Below are positions 28,142 to 36,478 of a DNA stretch of 56,768 nt, piece by piece. This DNA is from an uncultured Flavobacteriales bacterium. Its GTDB lineage: Bacteria; Bacteroidota; Bacteroidia; Flavobacteriales_D; Crocinitomicaceae. Position numbers and translations under genes: made by a program. Position 1 is the first letter of the stretch. Each line of letters opens with the position of its first letter. The notes under the pieces are model-generated. The model did not search any database, was not told the DNA's origin, and saw only the letters and a program-made list of their open reading frames with translations. The stretch spans positions 1 through 56,768 of the forward strand of contig CAIOSO010000008.1 in the NCBI GenBank assembly GCA_903860985.1, read 5' to 3'.

Positions 28142-29713
28142 TTAGTTAAAACTGGAAATAGCCTTTATCAATTCTTTATCAAAGGGGTTGAGTACTCGGT
28201 AATATCCTTCTTCCGTCCAGTTTTGGCTCGCAATCTCAGCTTTCAGCATTCTTTTGATGAGGTTTTTACTCACCGTTAATCCGACAGGGTCTTTTTGAAC
28301 GCTAAAATCTTTTTGAGCAAAAGTCAAGAAGCGCGTTAATAATTGATCGCTAACGTCAAATGCTTGTACAAACTGTGCTGAACTCGTCCATTTCAATCTG
28401 TTCTCCTGCATAAAATCAAACGCAAATGCTCTCGCTGCCCCGCTCCATTGCAATTCAGTTAGGTAAAAGGAAGTTCCTGTCGTGTCTCCCGGAACGAAAA
28501 CATCAGGCATAATTCCACCGCCGCCATAGACTGTTCGTCCATGTTTGGTTTTGAACTTCAATGAATCGACGAATATGGAACTATCTGGTTTGAAGTATTC
28601 GTTTCTTGTGATGCGCTCCTCATCCCTCATGTAATTATCGTAGCCCCCTTTGTATGAGCGCTGAATACAGCGTCCAGAAGGCGTATAATAGCGCGCAATG
28701 GTTAAACGAAGATTGCTCCCGTCTCTCAACACTTCGTCCTTCTGAATCAATCCTTTTCCATAAGAGCGGCGTCCAACAATCATTCCTCTGTCGTTATCCT
28801 GAATGGCGCCGGCCAATATTTCACTTGCGGAAGCAGAGTGCGCATTGATCAGCACCACTAATTTCGTCTTTTCAAGATGTCCACCAGCTGTAGAATAATA
28901 CGTGTGCTCCCCCTCATTTTTCCCTTTGGACATTAAAATCATGTTGTTCTTAGCCAAGAAAGCATCTGCTATATCGATGGCGGAGGACATGACACCGCCT
29001 GGATTGTTTCGTAAATCCAAGACCATTTTTGTCATTCCTTGATTCAGTAATTTGGTGCTTTCTATGTAAAATTCTTCTGCGGTTACTTGAGAAAATTCAC
29101 TGATGAGGAGGTATCCAGTTTGCTTGTCGAGCATGTATGCGCAAGGAATGGAAGAAATAGGAATGATTCCACGAACTAAGTTTGCGCCTACTTTCTTCTT
29201 TCCGCGAACAAAGATTAAACGTAGGGTAGTTCCTGGTTTTCCTTTTAAGGTTGCTAGTACTTTGTCGTTCGTAATTCCTTTTCCACAGATTTTCTTCCCG
29301 TTGACACTGACAATCTTATCTCCAGCTTTCATTCCCGCTTGTTGTGAAGGAGACTGATCGATAATGTTGGTCACACAAATGGTATCGCGCAAGAGCAAAA
29401 ATCGAATACCAACACCTCCGAATTTCCCTTCTATGGATTCGTTGACTGATTTCATGTCTTTTGCAGAGATATAATTGCTGTGTGGATCTAATTTATGAAG
29501 CATGTCTGATATCGTTGCTTCGAATATGGCATCCTTGTCAACTTTATCCACATAGTTTTTATCGAGTAAGCGAAGAACATCTTCCAATTTTTGAATGTCT
29601 CCAGAGGCTTTTTTATCAACACCCTCAAGTAGCATTCCGCCAAAAACACCACAGGCTAAAACGAGTGATAAAATGATTGGCAGGATAGCGTTATTTTTTC
29701 CTTTTTCAGACAT
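28142..29713 (-). CDS. C-terminal processing protease, S41 family (CtpA/Prc-like)
   Basis: A periplasmic serine protease of about 523 residues. It has one N-terminal membrane/signal segment (NAILPIILSLVLACGVFGGM), a PDZ domain (about residues 85-170, with SPSQQAGMKAGDKIVSVNG) and the S41 core. The catalytic Ser is in NAHSASASEILAGA, with Lys in RSYGKGLIQ. I prefer ATG 29713; a GTG two codons earlier (29719) is also possible. It overlaps the dCMP deaminase gene by 8 bases. Such proteases trim C-termini of envelope proteins; the substrate here is unknown. Confidence 0.93.
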   Translation of the reverse strand: MSEKGKNNAILPIILSLVLACGVFGGMLLEGVDKKASGDIQKLEDVLRLLDKNYVDKVDKDAIFEATISDMLHKLDPHSNYISAKDMKSVNESIEGKFGGVGIRFLLLRDTICVTNIIDQSPSQQAGMKAGDKIVSVNGKKICGKGITNDKVLATLKGKPGTTLRLIFVRGKKKVGANLVRGIIPISSIPCAYMLDKQTGYLLISEFSQVTAEEFYIESTKLLNQGMTKMVLDLRNNPGGVMSSAIDIADAFLAKNNMILMSKGKNEGEHTYYSTAGGHLEKTKLVVLINAHSASASEILAGAIQDNDRGMIVGRRSYGKGLIQKDEVLRDGSNLRLTIARYYTPSGRCIQRSYKGGYDNYMRDEERITRNEYFKPDSSIFVDSLKFKTKHGRTVYGGGGIMPDVFVPGDTTGTSFYLTELQWSGAARAFAFDFMQENRLKWTSSAQFVQAFDVSDQLLTRFLTFAQKDFSVQKDPVGLTVSKNLIKRMLKAEIASQNWTEEGYYRVLNPFDKELIKAISSFN

Positions 29714-30143
29714 GTTCACAATTTTCTATTTGAACTACTTCTAATCCTGCATTTTTAAGAAAGTCAATACCGGAAGTGTCCTTATATGCCTCTAGGAAGA
29801 CCAGGCGTTTAATCCCCGACTGCAAGACTAATTTACTACAATCTTTACATGGAGAATGGGTTAAATACAAAGTGGCATCTTTGCAATTGTTCGATGATCT
29901 CGCAACTTTTAGAATGGCATTTGCCTCCGCGTGTAAAACATACCAATGCGTTTCGCCCACTTCATTTTCACAGCTATTATCAAATCCGCCCGGCGTTCCA
30001 TTGTATCCATCGGAAATAATGATGGAATCTTTCACAATGATGGCGCCCACTTTTTTTCGTGCGCAATGAGATAGTTCTGCCCAACTTAAAGCGAGTCTTA
30101 AATACGCTTTGTCGTATCTGGATTGTTTAGCGGAATGACTCAT
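29706..30143 (-). CDS. dCMP deaminase family protein
   Basis: A 145-residue zinc deaminase. The zinc site is complete: HAEANAIL (His and catalytic Glu, about residues 75-77) and SPCKDCSKL (two Cys, about residues 103-106). The longer spacing and the YNGTPGGFDN loop mark the deoxycytidylate deaminase group, which turns dCMP into dUMP for dTTP synthesis. Start ATG 30143. It precedes and overlaps the S41 protease gene, and begins 9 bases downstream of the small membrane protein gene. Position therefore suggests cotranscription with the oxidase-assembly block upstream. Confidence 0.93.
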   Translation of the reverse strand: MSHSAKQSRYDKAYLRLALSWAELSHCARKKVGAIIVKDSIIISDGYNGTPGGFDNSCENEVGETHWYVLHAEANAILKVARSSNNCKDATLYLTHSPCKDCSKLVLQSGIKRLVFLEAYKDTSGIDFLKNAGLEVVQIENCEHV

Positions 30144-30152
30144 TGTATGTAT

Positions 30153-30590
30153 TTAGAAATCGTTAGCATGCATAATTTGTCCACCTAAATAACCTGTCCA
30201 TGCAAATACAGCAAAGCTTACAAAGCTAATGAGAAGGATAATCCAAGAGATTTTTTTCTCGGATGAAAGGTTCTTTTTTCCAGCGTATAATCCGACAAGA
30301 GAAGCAATAAATAGTAAGATTATGAACCACAAAGCTTTTTCAGCGAATTCTTCGTGTTGTTCGATAACGTATTCACTGATGCCTTTGATGTGTTCAACGG
30401 TTTCCTCTGCTTCGTGTCCGGTTTTGAAGGTGATGTATCCACCGATACTCGATATGAGCATTAAAATAAAAGCCGCGATGCGCGTTTGAACGGTGTTTGA
30501 AAGTAAGCCAATGAGTAAAACAATTCCAGCGAAAAGCGTACCGATGATGGCAAGGTGATTGGTGATGAGGTGTAAATGAGTTTGGTCCAT
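30153..30590 (-). CDS. Small four-helix membrane protein of the oxidase block
   Basis: A 145-residue membrane protein starting at ATG 30590 (the frame is open to 30707, but the extension is not protein-like). Four hydrophobic segments lie near residues 12-30, 38-58, 84-104 and 117-139, with a charged stretch between the second and third (TGHEAEETVEHIKG). I do not recognise the family. It is the last gene of a run encoding cytochrome oxidase subunits, haem O synthase, SCO proteins and a DUF420 protein, so a role in respiratory oxidase assembly or membrane placement is plausible. Confidence 0.75.
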   Translation of the reverse strand: MDQTHLHLITNHLAIIGTLFAGIVLLIGLLSNTVQTRIAAFILMLISSIGGYITFKTGHEAEETVEHIKGISEYVIEQHEEFAEKALWFIILLFIASLVGLYAGKKNLSSEKKISWIILLISFVSFAVFAWTGYLGGQIMHANDF

Positions 30591-30643
30591 TTTGTAAAAT
30601 TTAAAGTTTGAACTGAAAGTTACACTTTTTTTACGTGGAATTG

Positions 30644-31174
30644 TTACATGTAGTAAGGAGAAATCATCCAATATACCACAACACCTGTTACGGCAACGTA
30701 CAACCAAATAGGAAACGCGAATCGGGTATATCTTTTATGTTTTGCGTAATTTCCTTCTAATGCGAATAAGTAAGTAAACAGTACCACCGGAATAACAGCA
30801 ACGCTTAAGAGAATGTGTGAAATTAAAATGAAGTAATATACGGCTATGTATGAACCTTGGTACGCCGTACTATCTGAAGTCATGTGGTATGCAACGTAGC
30901 ACAGCAAAAACAAAAGACTAATAGCTAAACACACTTGAATGGTACGCTGATGAAGCTTCATGTTGCCTTTTTTAATGAACACTAAGGCGAGTATTAACAA
31001 AATAGCAGTTATGCCATTCAACGAAGCGTAAAAAGGCGGTAAACACGATAAATCGACGCCTTCTATTTTAATTCCAAATAATGCTGCAACAGCAATAGGA
31101 ATAATAATGGATACAGCAACGACAAGTTTTCTGTATTTAGAAGATGGAAGGTTGTTATTTGACATGGTATTCAT
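30644..31174 (-). CDS. DUF420 family membrane protein
   Basis: A 176-residue membrane protein with about five hydrophobic segments and the DUF420 pattern (FYASLNGITAILLILALVFI, then HQRTIQVCLAISLLFLLCYVAYH and HILLSVAVIPVV). DUF420 genes travel with caa3/aa3-type oxidase and SCO genes, as here, and are suspected to help oxidase assembly. No activity is established. The ATG at 31174 overlaps the SCO gene by 20 bases; an ATG three codons later (31165) is equally likely. His residues in the helices could bind haem or copper. Confidence 0.88.
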   Translation of the reverse strand: MNTMSNNNLPSSKYRKLVVAVSIIIPIAVAALFGIKIEGVDLSCLPPFYASLNGITAILLILALVFIKKGNMKLHQRTIQVCLAISLLFLLCYVAYHMTSDSTAYQGSYIAVYYFILISHILLSVAVIPVVLFTYLFALEGNYAKHKRYTRFAFPIWLYVAVTGVVVYWMISPYYM

Positions 31175-31823
31175 ATGTTAAAATGTTGAAAATATCTGTT
31201 TTAAGTCGTTTGTATTCTTTCGCGTTTACGCTCAAGTCCATATTGGTCACTGCATAAACACCGCGAACATGTCCCGCTTTGTCTACCAGAGTAAACGAGC
31301 CAGAATGCGCATATCCACCTTCGGCTTCATCATCTCTTCCTGCAAAGGTCAAAAAGTTTTCGATTCCTAAACGGTGTGTTTCAGCTTCATTTCCTGTGAG
31401 GAAATCCCAGTTATTCGCTGTGATTCCGTGGTCGCGTATGTATTTCCTTAAAACGAATGGAAGGTCATGTTTTGGATTAATACTAAAGGAAAGAAATTGA
31501 ATGTGTTTTTGATACTTTTTGGTATCCTGATTTAATTTGTTGAATTGCACATTCATAATCGGACAAATCGTTGGACACGTAGCAAAGAAGAATTCAACAA
31601 GCCAAATGCGGTTTTTGTACGTTTCATTGGTGACCTTAAGGCTATCTTGATTTAAAAAAGAGAAGCTGGGGATTGACGGATAAATCGTGTCAACCCTTTC
31701 TATACCATTCACTGTTTGGTACGATAAATCTACATTTCCAAGTATGGGCAGTTTCGGCGGAATGTCATTTCCGCAAGAAAGGAGTAGAATGAAGAGTCCA
31801 AAAATGAAGGAAGTTTTAGCCAT
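31155..31823 (-). CDS. SCO1/SenC family copper chaperone
   Basis: A thioredoxin-fold protein of 222 residues from ATG 31823. The leader ends ILLLSC, making it a lipoprotein. The copper-binding CPTIC (C-x3-C) follows VEFFFAT, and the third ligand His is in GYAHSGSFTLVD. It delivers copper to the CuA site of cytochrome oxidase subunit II. It overlaps the upstream SCO-like gene by 8 bases. A frame extension to 31865 lies entirely inside that gene and is unlikely to be used. Confidence 0.93.
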   Translation of the reverse strand: MAKTSFIFGLFILLLSCGNDIPPKLPILGNVDLSYQTVNGIERVDTIYPSIPSFSFLNQDSLKVTNETYKNRIWLVEFFFATCPTICPIMNVQFNKLNQDTKKYQKHIQFLSFSINPKHDLPFVLRKYIRDHGITANNWDFLTGNEAETHRLGIENFLTFAGRDDEAEGGYAHSGSFTLVDKAGHVRGVYAVTNMDLSVNAKEYKRLKTDIFNILTYEYHVK

Positions 31824-32511
31824 TTTTTGCCCGATCTTTATCATATTGCTTTTGAAGCAGGGCAAGGTGTTCTTTCATTCGGCGAATCATGCCCTCTTCG
31901 TCTCCTTTTAAAACCATTCGAAGGTGATTTTGTTTATCCAATAGAAGCATAAGGGAAGAATAGCTAACACCGCCAAAATATTGTTTTCCTCTTCTGTAAA
32001 GACTTTGGTTGTTGTGCTTGATGTCATAAACTTTGGCCGGGTCTCCTTTGGCTACAATCCAAATGGATGGATCGTAGTCTTCAATATCATCTTGAAGCAT
32101 CTCACGGATATTCTTGATTTGTTGGTCGCTTGCGGGACGCCCAAATTCATCCGTCGCGAAGGAAATAAGTCGAACTTGTTTCAGCTTTTTGCGCTTGTTT
32201 TTACGAATGTGCTGAAAAAGAATTTGATTAAAGTGCCAAAGAGAGATGCCGCATTCCTTTGGACAAGTCGTTTGAATGGTTGTTACAACAATGAGGTCTC
32301 CTTTATAATCACTTAACTTTTTACTTCGGTAAACACCATTTTCAAACACCTCGAAGGAAGGGGACTGAATTAAACCGTAATCATCAAGCTGTTTAAACTT
32401 ATGTTCACAGCGACGCGTGGATATAAGAATAAGGAAAAGCGCTGGGCCAAAAACCAACACCAAGGCTAAAATCGATTTTGCACGACTTCTGGGCTGTTGG
32501 GATTGAGGCAT
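31816..32511 (-). CDS. SCO-like protein with altered copper site
   Basis: A 231-residue membrane-anchored thioredoxin-fold protein (anchor about residues 14-29). It keeps the C-x3-C motif (TTCPKECGISLW), but the region where SCO1 has its metal-binding His reads GGVSYSSLMLLLDKQNH, with Ser/Tyr in its place. It may therefore act as a thiol reductase for its SCO partner or for CuA cysteines, and not as a copper carrier; that is inference. It overlaps the true SCO gene by 8 bases and starts 3 bases after the subunit IV stop. Confidence 0.85.
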   Translation of the reverse strand: MPQSQQPRSRAKSILALVLVFGPALFLILISTRRCEHKFKQLDDYGLIQSPSFEVFENGVYRSKKLSDYKGDLIVVTTIQTTCPKECGISLWHFNQILFQHIRKNKRKKLKQVRLISFATDEFGRPASDQQIKNIREMLQDDIEDYDPSIWIVAKGDPAKVYDIKHNNQSLYRRGKQYFGGVSYSSLMLLLDKQNHLRMVLKGDEEGMIRRMKEHLALLQKQYDKDRAKNG

Positions 32512-32514
32512 GTG

Positions 32515-32883
32515 TTAGAAACCGAAAGATCTCAATGCAGATGAAACCTCTGTCGCTTCCCATAACCCAATGAAGATTAAGTAAAGGATAAAGATTCCGT
32601 AGGGAATCAAAATAACGTTTCTAAGGGCTTTTTTCTCGTCACCTAGGTGCATGAATACCATAACAATGTATGCGGCTTTAACAAGTGTCATTATGATAAA
32701 TGACCATTTCACATATGCCCAAGCATCGCTGCTTTGTTTAATCAATGCGCCTAATAGCACTTCAACCGTTGTAATAATGGTTAATAAAACAGTTACTTGA
32801 AGGATTTTCTTGCGAATCGACTTTCCTTTCGTCTCGTCGTGGTGATTGTGTAATGAATATTCAATTAAATCATCTCTTTCCAT
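32515..32883 (-). CDS. Cytochrome c oxidase subunit IV (bacterial, small)
   Basis: A 122-residue protein with three hydrophobic segments (near residues 29-49, 57-78 and 89-110). It has the COX4_pro-like signature IMTLVKAAYIVMVFMHLGDE, in which KA.Y...FMHL is conserved. The N-terminus is His/Asp-rich (YSLHNHHDE). This small subunit stabilises haem-copper oxidases. It lies between a subunit III gene and the SCO pair, as expected for the caa3/aa3-type gene order. Confidence 0.88.
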   Translation of the reverse strand: MERDDLIEYSLHNHHDETKGKSIRKKILQVTVLLTIITTVEVLLGALIKQSSDAWAYVKWSFIIMTLVKAAYIVMVFMHLGDEKKALRNVILIPYGIFILYLIFIGLWEATEVSSALRSFGF

Positions 32884-32908
32884 GAGAATATATTTTAGTG
32901 TGATTAAA

Positions 32909-33934
32909 TCAGATCAAATAAAAGAATGTGAAGACAAATACCCAAACTAAATCGACAAAGTGCCAGTAAAGCCCAGTTTTTTCAACCATTTCATAATGCC
33001 CGCGCTTGTGGTATGTTCCCGCAAGAACACCCAACAAAATGATAATATTAATCATGACGCCAGAGAATACGTGGAAACCATGGAATCCAGTAATAAAGAA
33101 GAAGAACTGAGCGTATTGCTGAGGCCCGTATTCGTTTTGTTTCAGGTTTGCACCATATACCACACGATTTGCTTCACCGCTGTAAAGTGCTTCGTAATAC
33201 ATTTTCTCTGCCGCAGCGCCAGTAATTGCTGGTGCACCAATTTTGTTCTTAGCCCCAGATTTCTTGAAAATTAATTTCATTTCATGGTCTTTTGCCTTAT
33301 TGATTTTAGCAACAGTACCATCAGCGAAATGGATCATGCCATCTTTCAGATGTCCGGCTTCAGCCGCATGATGAAATTCGTGCAATAAATCTTCTTTCAT
33401 GACTTCGCCTACCTTGTGGTGCGCGCCAGCTTCAACGACAGTAAAGTTTTTTATTTCACCAAAATGCCCTTTAACAATTGCTTGAGAACCATCCGCCAAT
33501 TCAATTTTTCCAAATTCAGAACCGTGAATAAAGTGAGACCATTCCCATGCTTGAGATCCCACAAAGAAAAATCCACCGATGATCGTCGCGATCATCCAAT
33601 TGGTTACTCCTTTGCGATCCATTCGATGTCCAGCTTCAACAGCCAATACCATGGTCACCGAAGAAACGATCAAAATAAAGGTCATTAAAGCCACATAAAG
33701 TAGTGGATATCCATGGCCTAAGAAAGGCATAGAGTTGAAGGTTTCCTCGCCAATCGGCCATGCATCTTGCGCGTCGTGACGCGTAAAACCATATGCAATG
33801 AGCAATCCACTAAATGTCAGGGCATCTGACACAAGGAAAAACCACATCATTAATTTACCATAGCTTGTTTGAAAAGGTGATTCTTTTCCACCCCAAAGGG
33901 TTTTGGCGTCTAGTTGCGTTGTATGTCCAGCCAT
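32909..33934 (-). CDS. Cytochrome c oxidase subunit III with large internal insertion
   Basis: A 341-residue subunit III. N-terminal helices (KLMMWFFLVSDALTFSGLL) and C-terminal helices (FFFITGFHGFHVFSG, ending LYWHFVDLVWVFVFTFFYLI) are typical and include the WHFVD.VW signature. Between them, about residues 132-262, is a hydrophilic insertion rich in His, Lys and Gly (for example HEFHHAAEAGHLKDG) that ordinary 190-260-residue subunits lack. It probably faces the periplasm. It lies 21 bases downstream of a second, more divergent subunit III gene. Confidence 0.92.
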   Translation of the reverse strand: MAGHTTQLDAKTLWGGKESPFQTSYGKLMMWFFLVSDALTFSGLLIAYGFTRHDAQDAWPIGEETFNSMPFLGHGYPLLYVALMTFILIVSSVTMVLAVEAGHRMDRKGVTNWMIATIIGGFFFVGSQAWEWSHFIHGSEFGKIELADGSQAIVKGHFGEIKNFTVVEAGAHHKVGEVMKEDLLHEFHHAAEAGHLKDGMIHFADGTVAKINKAKDHEMKLIFKKSGAKNKIGAPAITGAAAEKMYYEALYSGEANRVVYGANLKQNEYGPQQYAQFFFFITGFHGFHVFSGVMINIIILLGVLAGTYHKRGHYEMVEKTGLYWHFVDLVWVFVFTFFYLI

Positions 33935-33955
33935 TCTAACTAATTTTCTGCAAGT

Positions 33956-35041
33956 TTAGTGAATAAATATGAAAAATAAGAGCAAAGCTACCCATAAAAG
34001 ACCTAAAAAATGCCAGAATAATGCACTCAATCGCAAGGATAAATGGTTCTCTGCATTGAAATCACCTCGAAATGAAGCAGTTGAAACTTTTAACAAGTAA
34101 ATTAAAGCGATGAGCACATGTAGCAAGTGTATGAAAGTAATCAGGTACAAATACTGTGAAGCTGAATCAGCGGACTCCATTGCCTTTACCTGAAGATGAG
34201 GTTTAATACTTTCTCCTTTGTACCAAAGTTTTCGGTCTTTATAATCGAGTAAATGCTTTTTGTAATAGATTGTAAAGTCTTTTCCGTATTCCCCTCTAGC
34301 AAAGAAGTCCCCGCGTCCGTCTAGGATGTTCACCGCAAGTTGACTCAAGCGAATTTCATCGGTAAATAATAGTTGTGTTGTATCATTCGCGAACAAAAGC
34401 CCGTTTTTGATGAGAAGCGGTTGCTGATTGAAATATATTTCAAAACGCCCGTCTGGTTTGCTTATACGAAGCGCTTTGTTTTGTTTCACTGCTTTAAATT
34501 GCGCCATGAAATTTTGGAAAGTTTTGAAATCATTGGGACTCATCTCTCTTCCTTCATACACAAATTTATTTCCATCTACATCGATGAACTTGTCCTTGTA
34601 CTTCACTTCGAAATAATCACCATAACGTCCATCAGTGACCACTAGGCTATTCACGGCATGAAACCCATTGCGAACTAGTTCACCGTATCCTTTGAACTGA
34701 CAATAGATGAATCCAGCACCAAAAATGAGGGTTGCCGCCATCCACATCTTGATTTTTCCTTGCTGGTTCTTTTTTGCACTTCGAATGGCAAGCATAAACG
34801 CCAAACTGCTGAAGGCAATACTCGCCGTACTGAACCAAAAGAAAGTAGGCATAGGATATTTTAACCAAAAGGAATCTCCCATGGATACGTAGTACCCAGA
34901 GGTAAATCCTGCAAATAACATGATGACGCTGAAAATCCCAACATAAACTAAGTTTTTCTTCATCTTTTCCTTCACTTCCGGACTGATTTCGTTGGCGAAA
35001 TTTCTTTTTTCAGTCGGTTTTTCTTCGTTTTCGGTGCTCAT
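33956..35041 (-). CDS. Divergent cytochrome c oxidase subunit III-like protein
   Basis: A 361-residue membrane protein with subunit III-like helices at both ends (YVGIFSVIMLFAGFTSGYYV; TFIHLLHVLIALIYLL; a final ALFWHFLGLLWVALLL). The signature WHFVD.VW is changed to WHFLGLLW, losing the Asp. A hydrophilic insertion of nearly 190 residues (about 115-300) separates the helices, with beta-rich sequence such as GDYFEVKYKDKFIDVDGNKF. It is probably an oxidase-associated paralogue. It begins 31 bases after cyoE. Confidence 0.85.
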   Translation of the reverse strand: MSTENEEKPTEKRNFANEISPEVKEKMKKNLVYVGIFSVIMLFAGFTSGYYVSMGDSFWLKYPMPTFFWFSTASIAFSSLAFMLAIRSAKKNQQGKIKMWMAATLIFGAGFIYCQFKGYGELVRNGFHAVNSLVVTDGRYGDYFEVKYKDKFIDVDGNKFVYEGREMSPNDFKTFQNFMAQFKAVKQNKALRISKPDGRFEIYFNQQPLLIKNGLLFANDTTQLLFTDEIRLSQLAVNILDGRGDFFARGEYGKDFTIYYKKHLLDYKDRKLWYKGESIKPHLQVKAMESADSASQYLYLITFIHLLHVLIALIYLLKVSTASFRGDFNAENHLSLRLSALFWHFLGLLWVALLLFFIFIH

Positions 35042-35072
35042 GGCGTGGTATATTTAAGAAATGAATGTTTGA

Positions 35073-35945
35073 TTAAATGGTTCGATCAAAAACATAAACA
35101 AATTGTATGATCGGTAAATAAACAAATGAGGCGAACATAAGTTTACGTGCATCTGAAACTTCTAGACTATGGTATAGTTTGTAGGCGTAAAGGAAGAATC
35201 CTATTCCTAGAACACTTGCAATGATGAGTGAGTAAATTCCAGTCCAGCCCAATAACCAAGGAACTAGACTAAAAGGAATCAGTGCTAATGCATAGACCAT
35301 GATTTGAAAAGCAGAATGTTTGGATCTTCCCGTTTTTGAAGGCAGAAGTGAAAATCCTGCTTTGAGGTAGTCATCATATAATACCCAAGCGATTGCCCAA
35401 AAATGCGGAAATTGCCACGTAAATTGGACAAAAAACAGGACGCCTGGCTCAAATCCAAACGCATTGGTATGTGCAATAGCGCCCAAAAGGGGAGGAATAG
35501 CGCCAGGAAAAGCACCAACGAAGACAGCCCAGGGAGTTTTTTGCTTGAGGGGAGTGTAAACGAAAACATAGGTGATGAATGCAAGTAAGCCGAGTAGCGC
35601 ACTTTTCCAATTGATCATGGCCAATAAGATGGTTCCAATGATAAGGGAGCACGTACAAATGATGTATGCTTCACGAACAGACATTTGTCCAGTTGGTAAT
35701 GGCCGGCGATTGGTGCGGTTCATGAATTTATCCAAGTCCCGCTCCCATATTTGATTCGCACCATTTGATGCCGCTGTAACAAGGGTTCCGCCAAGCATGA
35801 GATAAAAAATGACTAAGCCGTCTTTTCCGCCAGCAAACAAGTACCCAGACAAGGCAGATAAAATTACGAGAAAGGACAACCTAAACTTCGTAAAAACTAA
35901 ATACGTTTTAAATGTGGATGGAGCTTGAATAGTCTCTTGAGTCAT
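35073..35945 (-). CDS. cyoE: Protohaem IX farnesyltransferase (haem O synthase)
   Basis: A 290-residue polytopic UbiA-superfamily enzyme that adds a farnesyl group to protohaem, the first step towards haem O/A for terminal oxidases. The catalytic Asp-rich motif is ASNGANQIWERDLDKFM followed by RTNRRPLPTG. The second motif (LYDDYLKAGFSLLP) is present. It is the first gene of the oxidase-assembly run that continues to 30153. Its TAATTTTG box sits 4 bases before the ATG, with a TTG 21 bases further up, so it likely drives the whole run as a leaderless message. Confidence 0.96.
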   Translation of the reverse strand: MTQETIQAPSTFKTYLVFTKFRLSFLVILSALSGYLFAGGKDGLVIFYLMLGGTLVTAASNGANQIWERDLDKFMNRTNRRPLPTGQMSVREAYIICTCSLIIGTILLAMINWKSALLGLLAFITYVFVYTPLKQKTPWAVFVGAFPGAIPPLLGAIAHTNAFGFEPGVLFFVQFTWQFPHFWAIAWVLYDDYLKAGFSLLPSKTGRSKHSAFQIMVYALALIPFSLVPWLLGWTGIYSLIIASVLGIGFFLYAYKLYHSLEVSDARKLMFASFVYLPIIQFVYVFDRTI

Positions 35946-35949
35946 GGTG

Positions 35950-35981
35950 CAAAATTACGAATTAAGCTTGTTCTTCTACAA
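35950..35981 (-). promoter_or_regulatory. Promoter of the cyoE-oxidase operon
   Basis: On the minus strand: TTG (35979-35981), 21 bases, TAATTTTG (35950-35957), 4 bases, ATG at 35945. A good Bacteroidota promoter, placed for a leaderless transcript. Confidence 0.7.
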
Positions 35982-36011
35982 CATTTTTACAAGGACTTTT
36001 CTTGGAAAAAA

Positions 36012-36371
36012 TCATTCCGTTTCATCTGGCGTATAGTATTCATTTTGAATGAAATAATCAATCATTGCCTCTTTCATCAAGTGTTGTTCTTCTTGGTGTC
36101 CAAGCGCCGGAATTAATTGATTCAATTTAAAGTGAGGCCACTGGTCTTTATCCCGGCCTTCAAATTCGTAATAGCCATAAGGCTCGAGCAAGGTGCAGAT
36201 AGCAACGTGCATTAATTCTGTCTTCTCTTGTTTACTGAAATTTTTGTAGCCAATACCTAGCTCGTTGACACCAATTAAAAATAGCAACGATGGCACATCG
36301 AGTCCTGGCCCAAAATCTTTTTCAAGGCTTTTTTTAACTTGTTGAAATTTTAATTCGATGTCGTGATCCAT
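36012..36371 (-). CDS. Conserved-looking hypothetical protein, 119 residues
   Basis: From ATG 36371 the product is a soluble 119-residue protein, mostly helical, with no membrane segment or signal peptide. It has a segment LDVPSLLFLIGVNELGIGY and a Trp/His/Glu-rich end (DQWPHFKLNQLIPALGHQEEQ). I do not recognise a named family. A TACTTTTG box lies 4 bases before this ATG. The frame is open to 36446, but that extension would cross both the promoter and a terminator hairpin, so the shorter form is preferred. It is transcribed alone, between the PUL terminator and cyoE. Confidence 0.8.
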   Translation of the reverse strand: MDHDIELKFQQVKKSLEKDFGPGLDVPSLLFLIGVNELGIGYKNFSKQEKTELMHVAICTLLEPYGYYEFEGRDKDQWPHFKLNQLIPALGHQEEQHLMKEAMIDYFIQNEYYTPDETE

Positions 36372-36375
36372 GGGA

Positions 36376-36383
36376 CAAAAGTA
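36376..36383 (-). promoter_or_regulatory. -7 promoter box of the 119-residue hypothetical gene
   Basis: The minus strand reads TACTTTTG, then 4 bases, then ATG at 36371. This fixes the start codon and suggests a leaderless message. Confidence 0.6.
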
Positions 36384-36432
36384 CGCAAACAAGAAGCTTA
36401 TCTGACCAAATAAGCAAACTTTTTGGACAAAA

Positions 36433-36457
36433 AAAAGAGGGGACAAGCCCCTCTTTT
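36433..36457 (-). terminator. Terminator at the end of the PUL
   Basis: AAAAGAGGGG (36433-36442), 5-base loop, CCCCTCTTTT (36448-36457). A perfect 10-bp stem, with the A tract at 36430-36436 giving a T run on the minus strand, just after the gene ending at 36479. Confidence 0.92.
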
Positions 36458-36478
36458 CTACATCAATTATTTTGGTGA

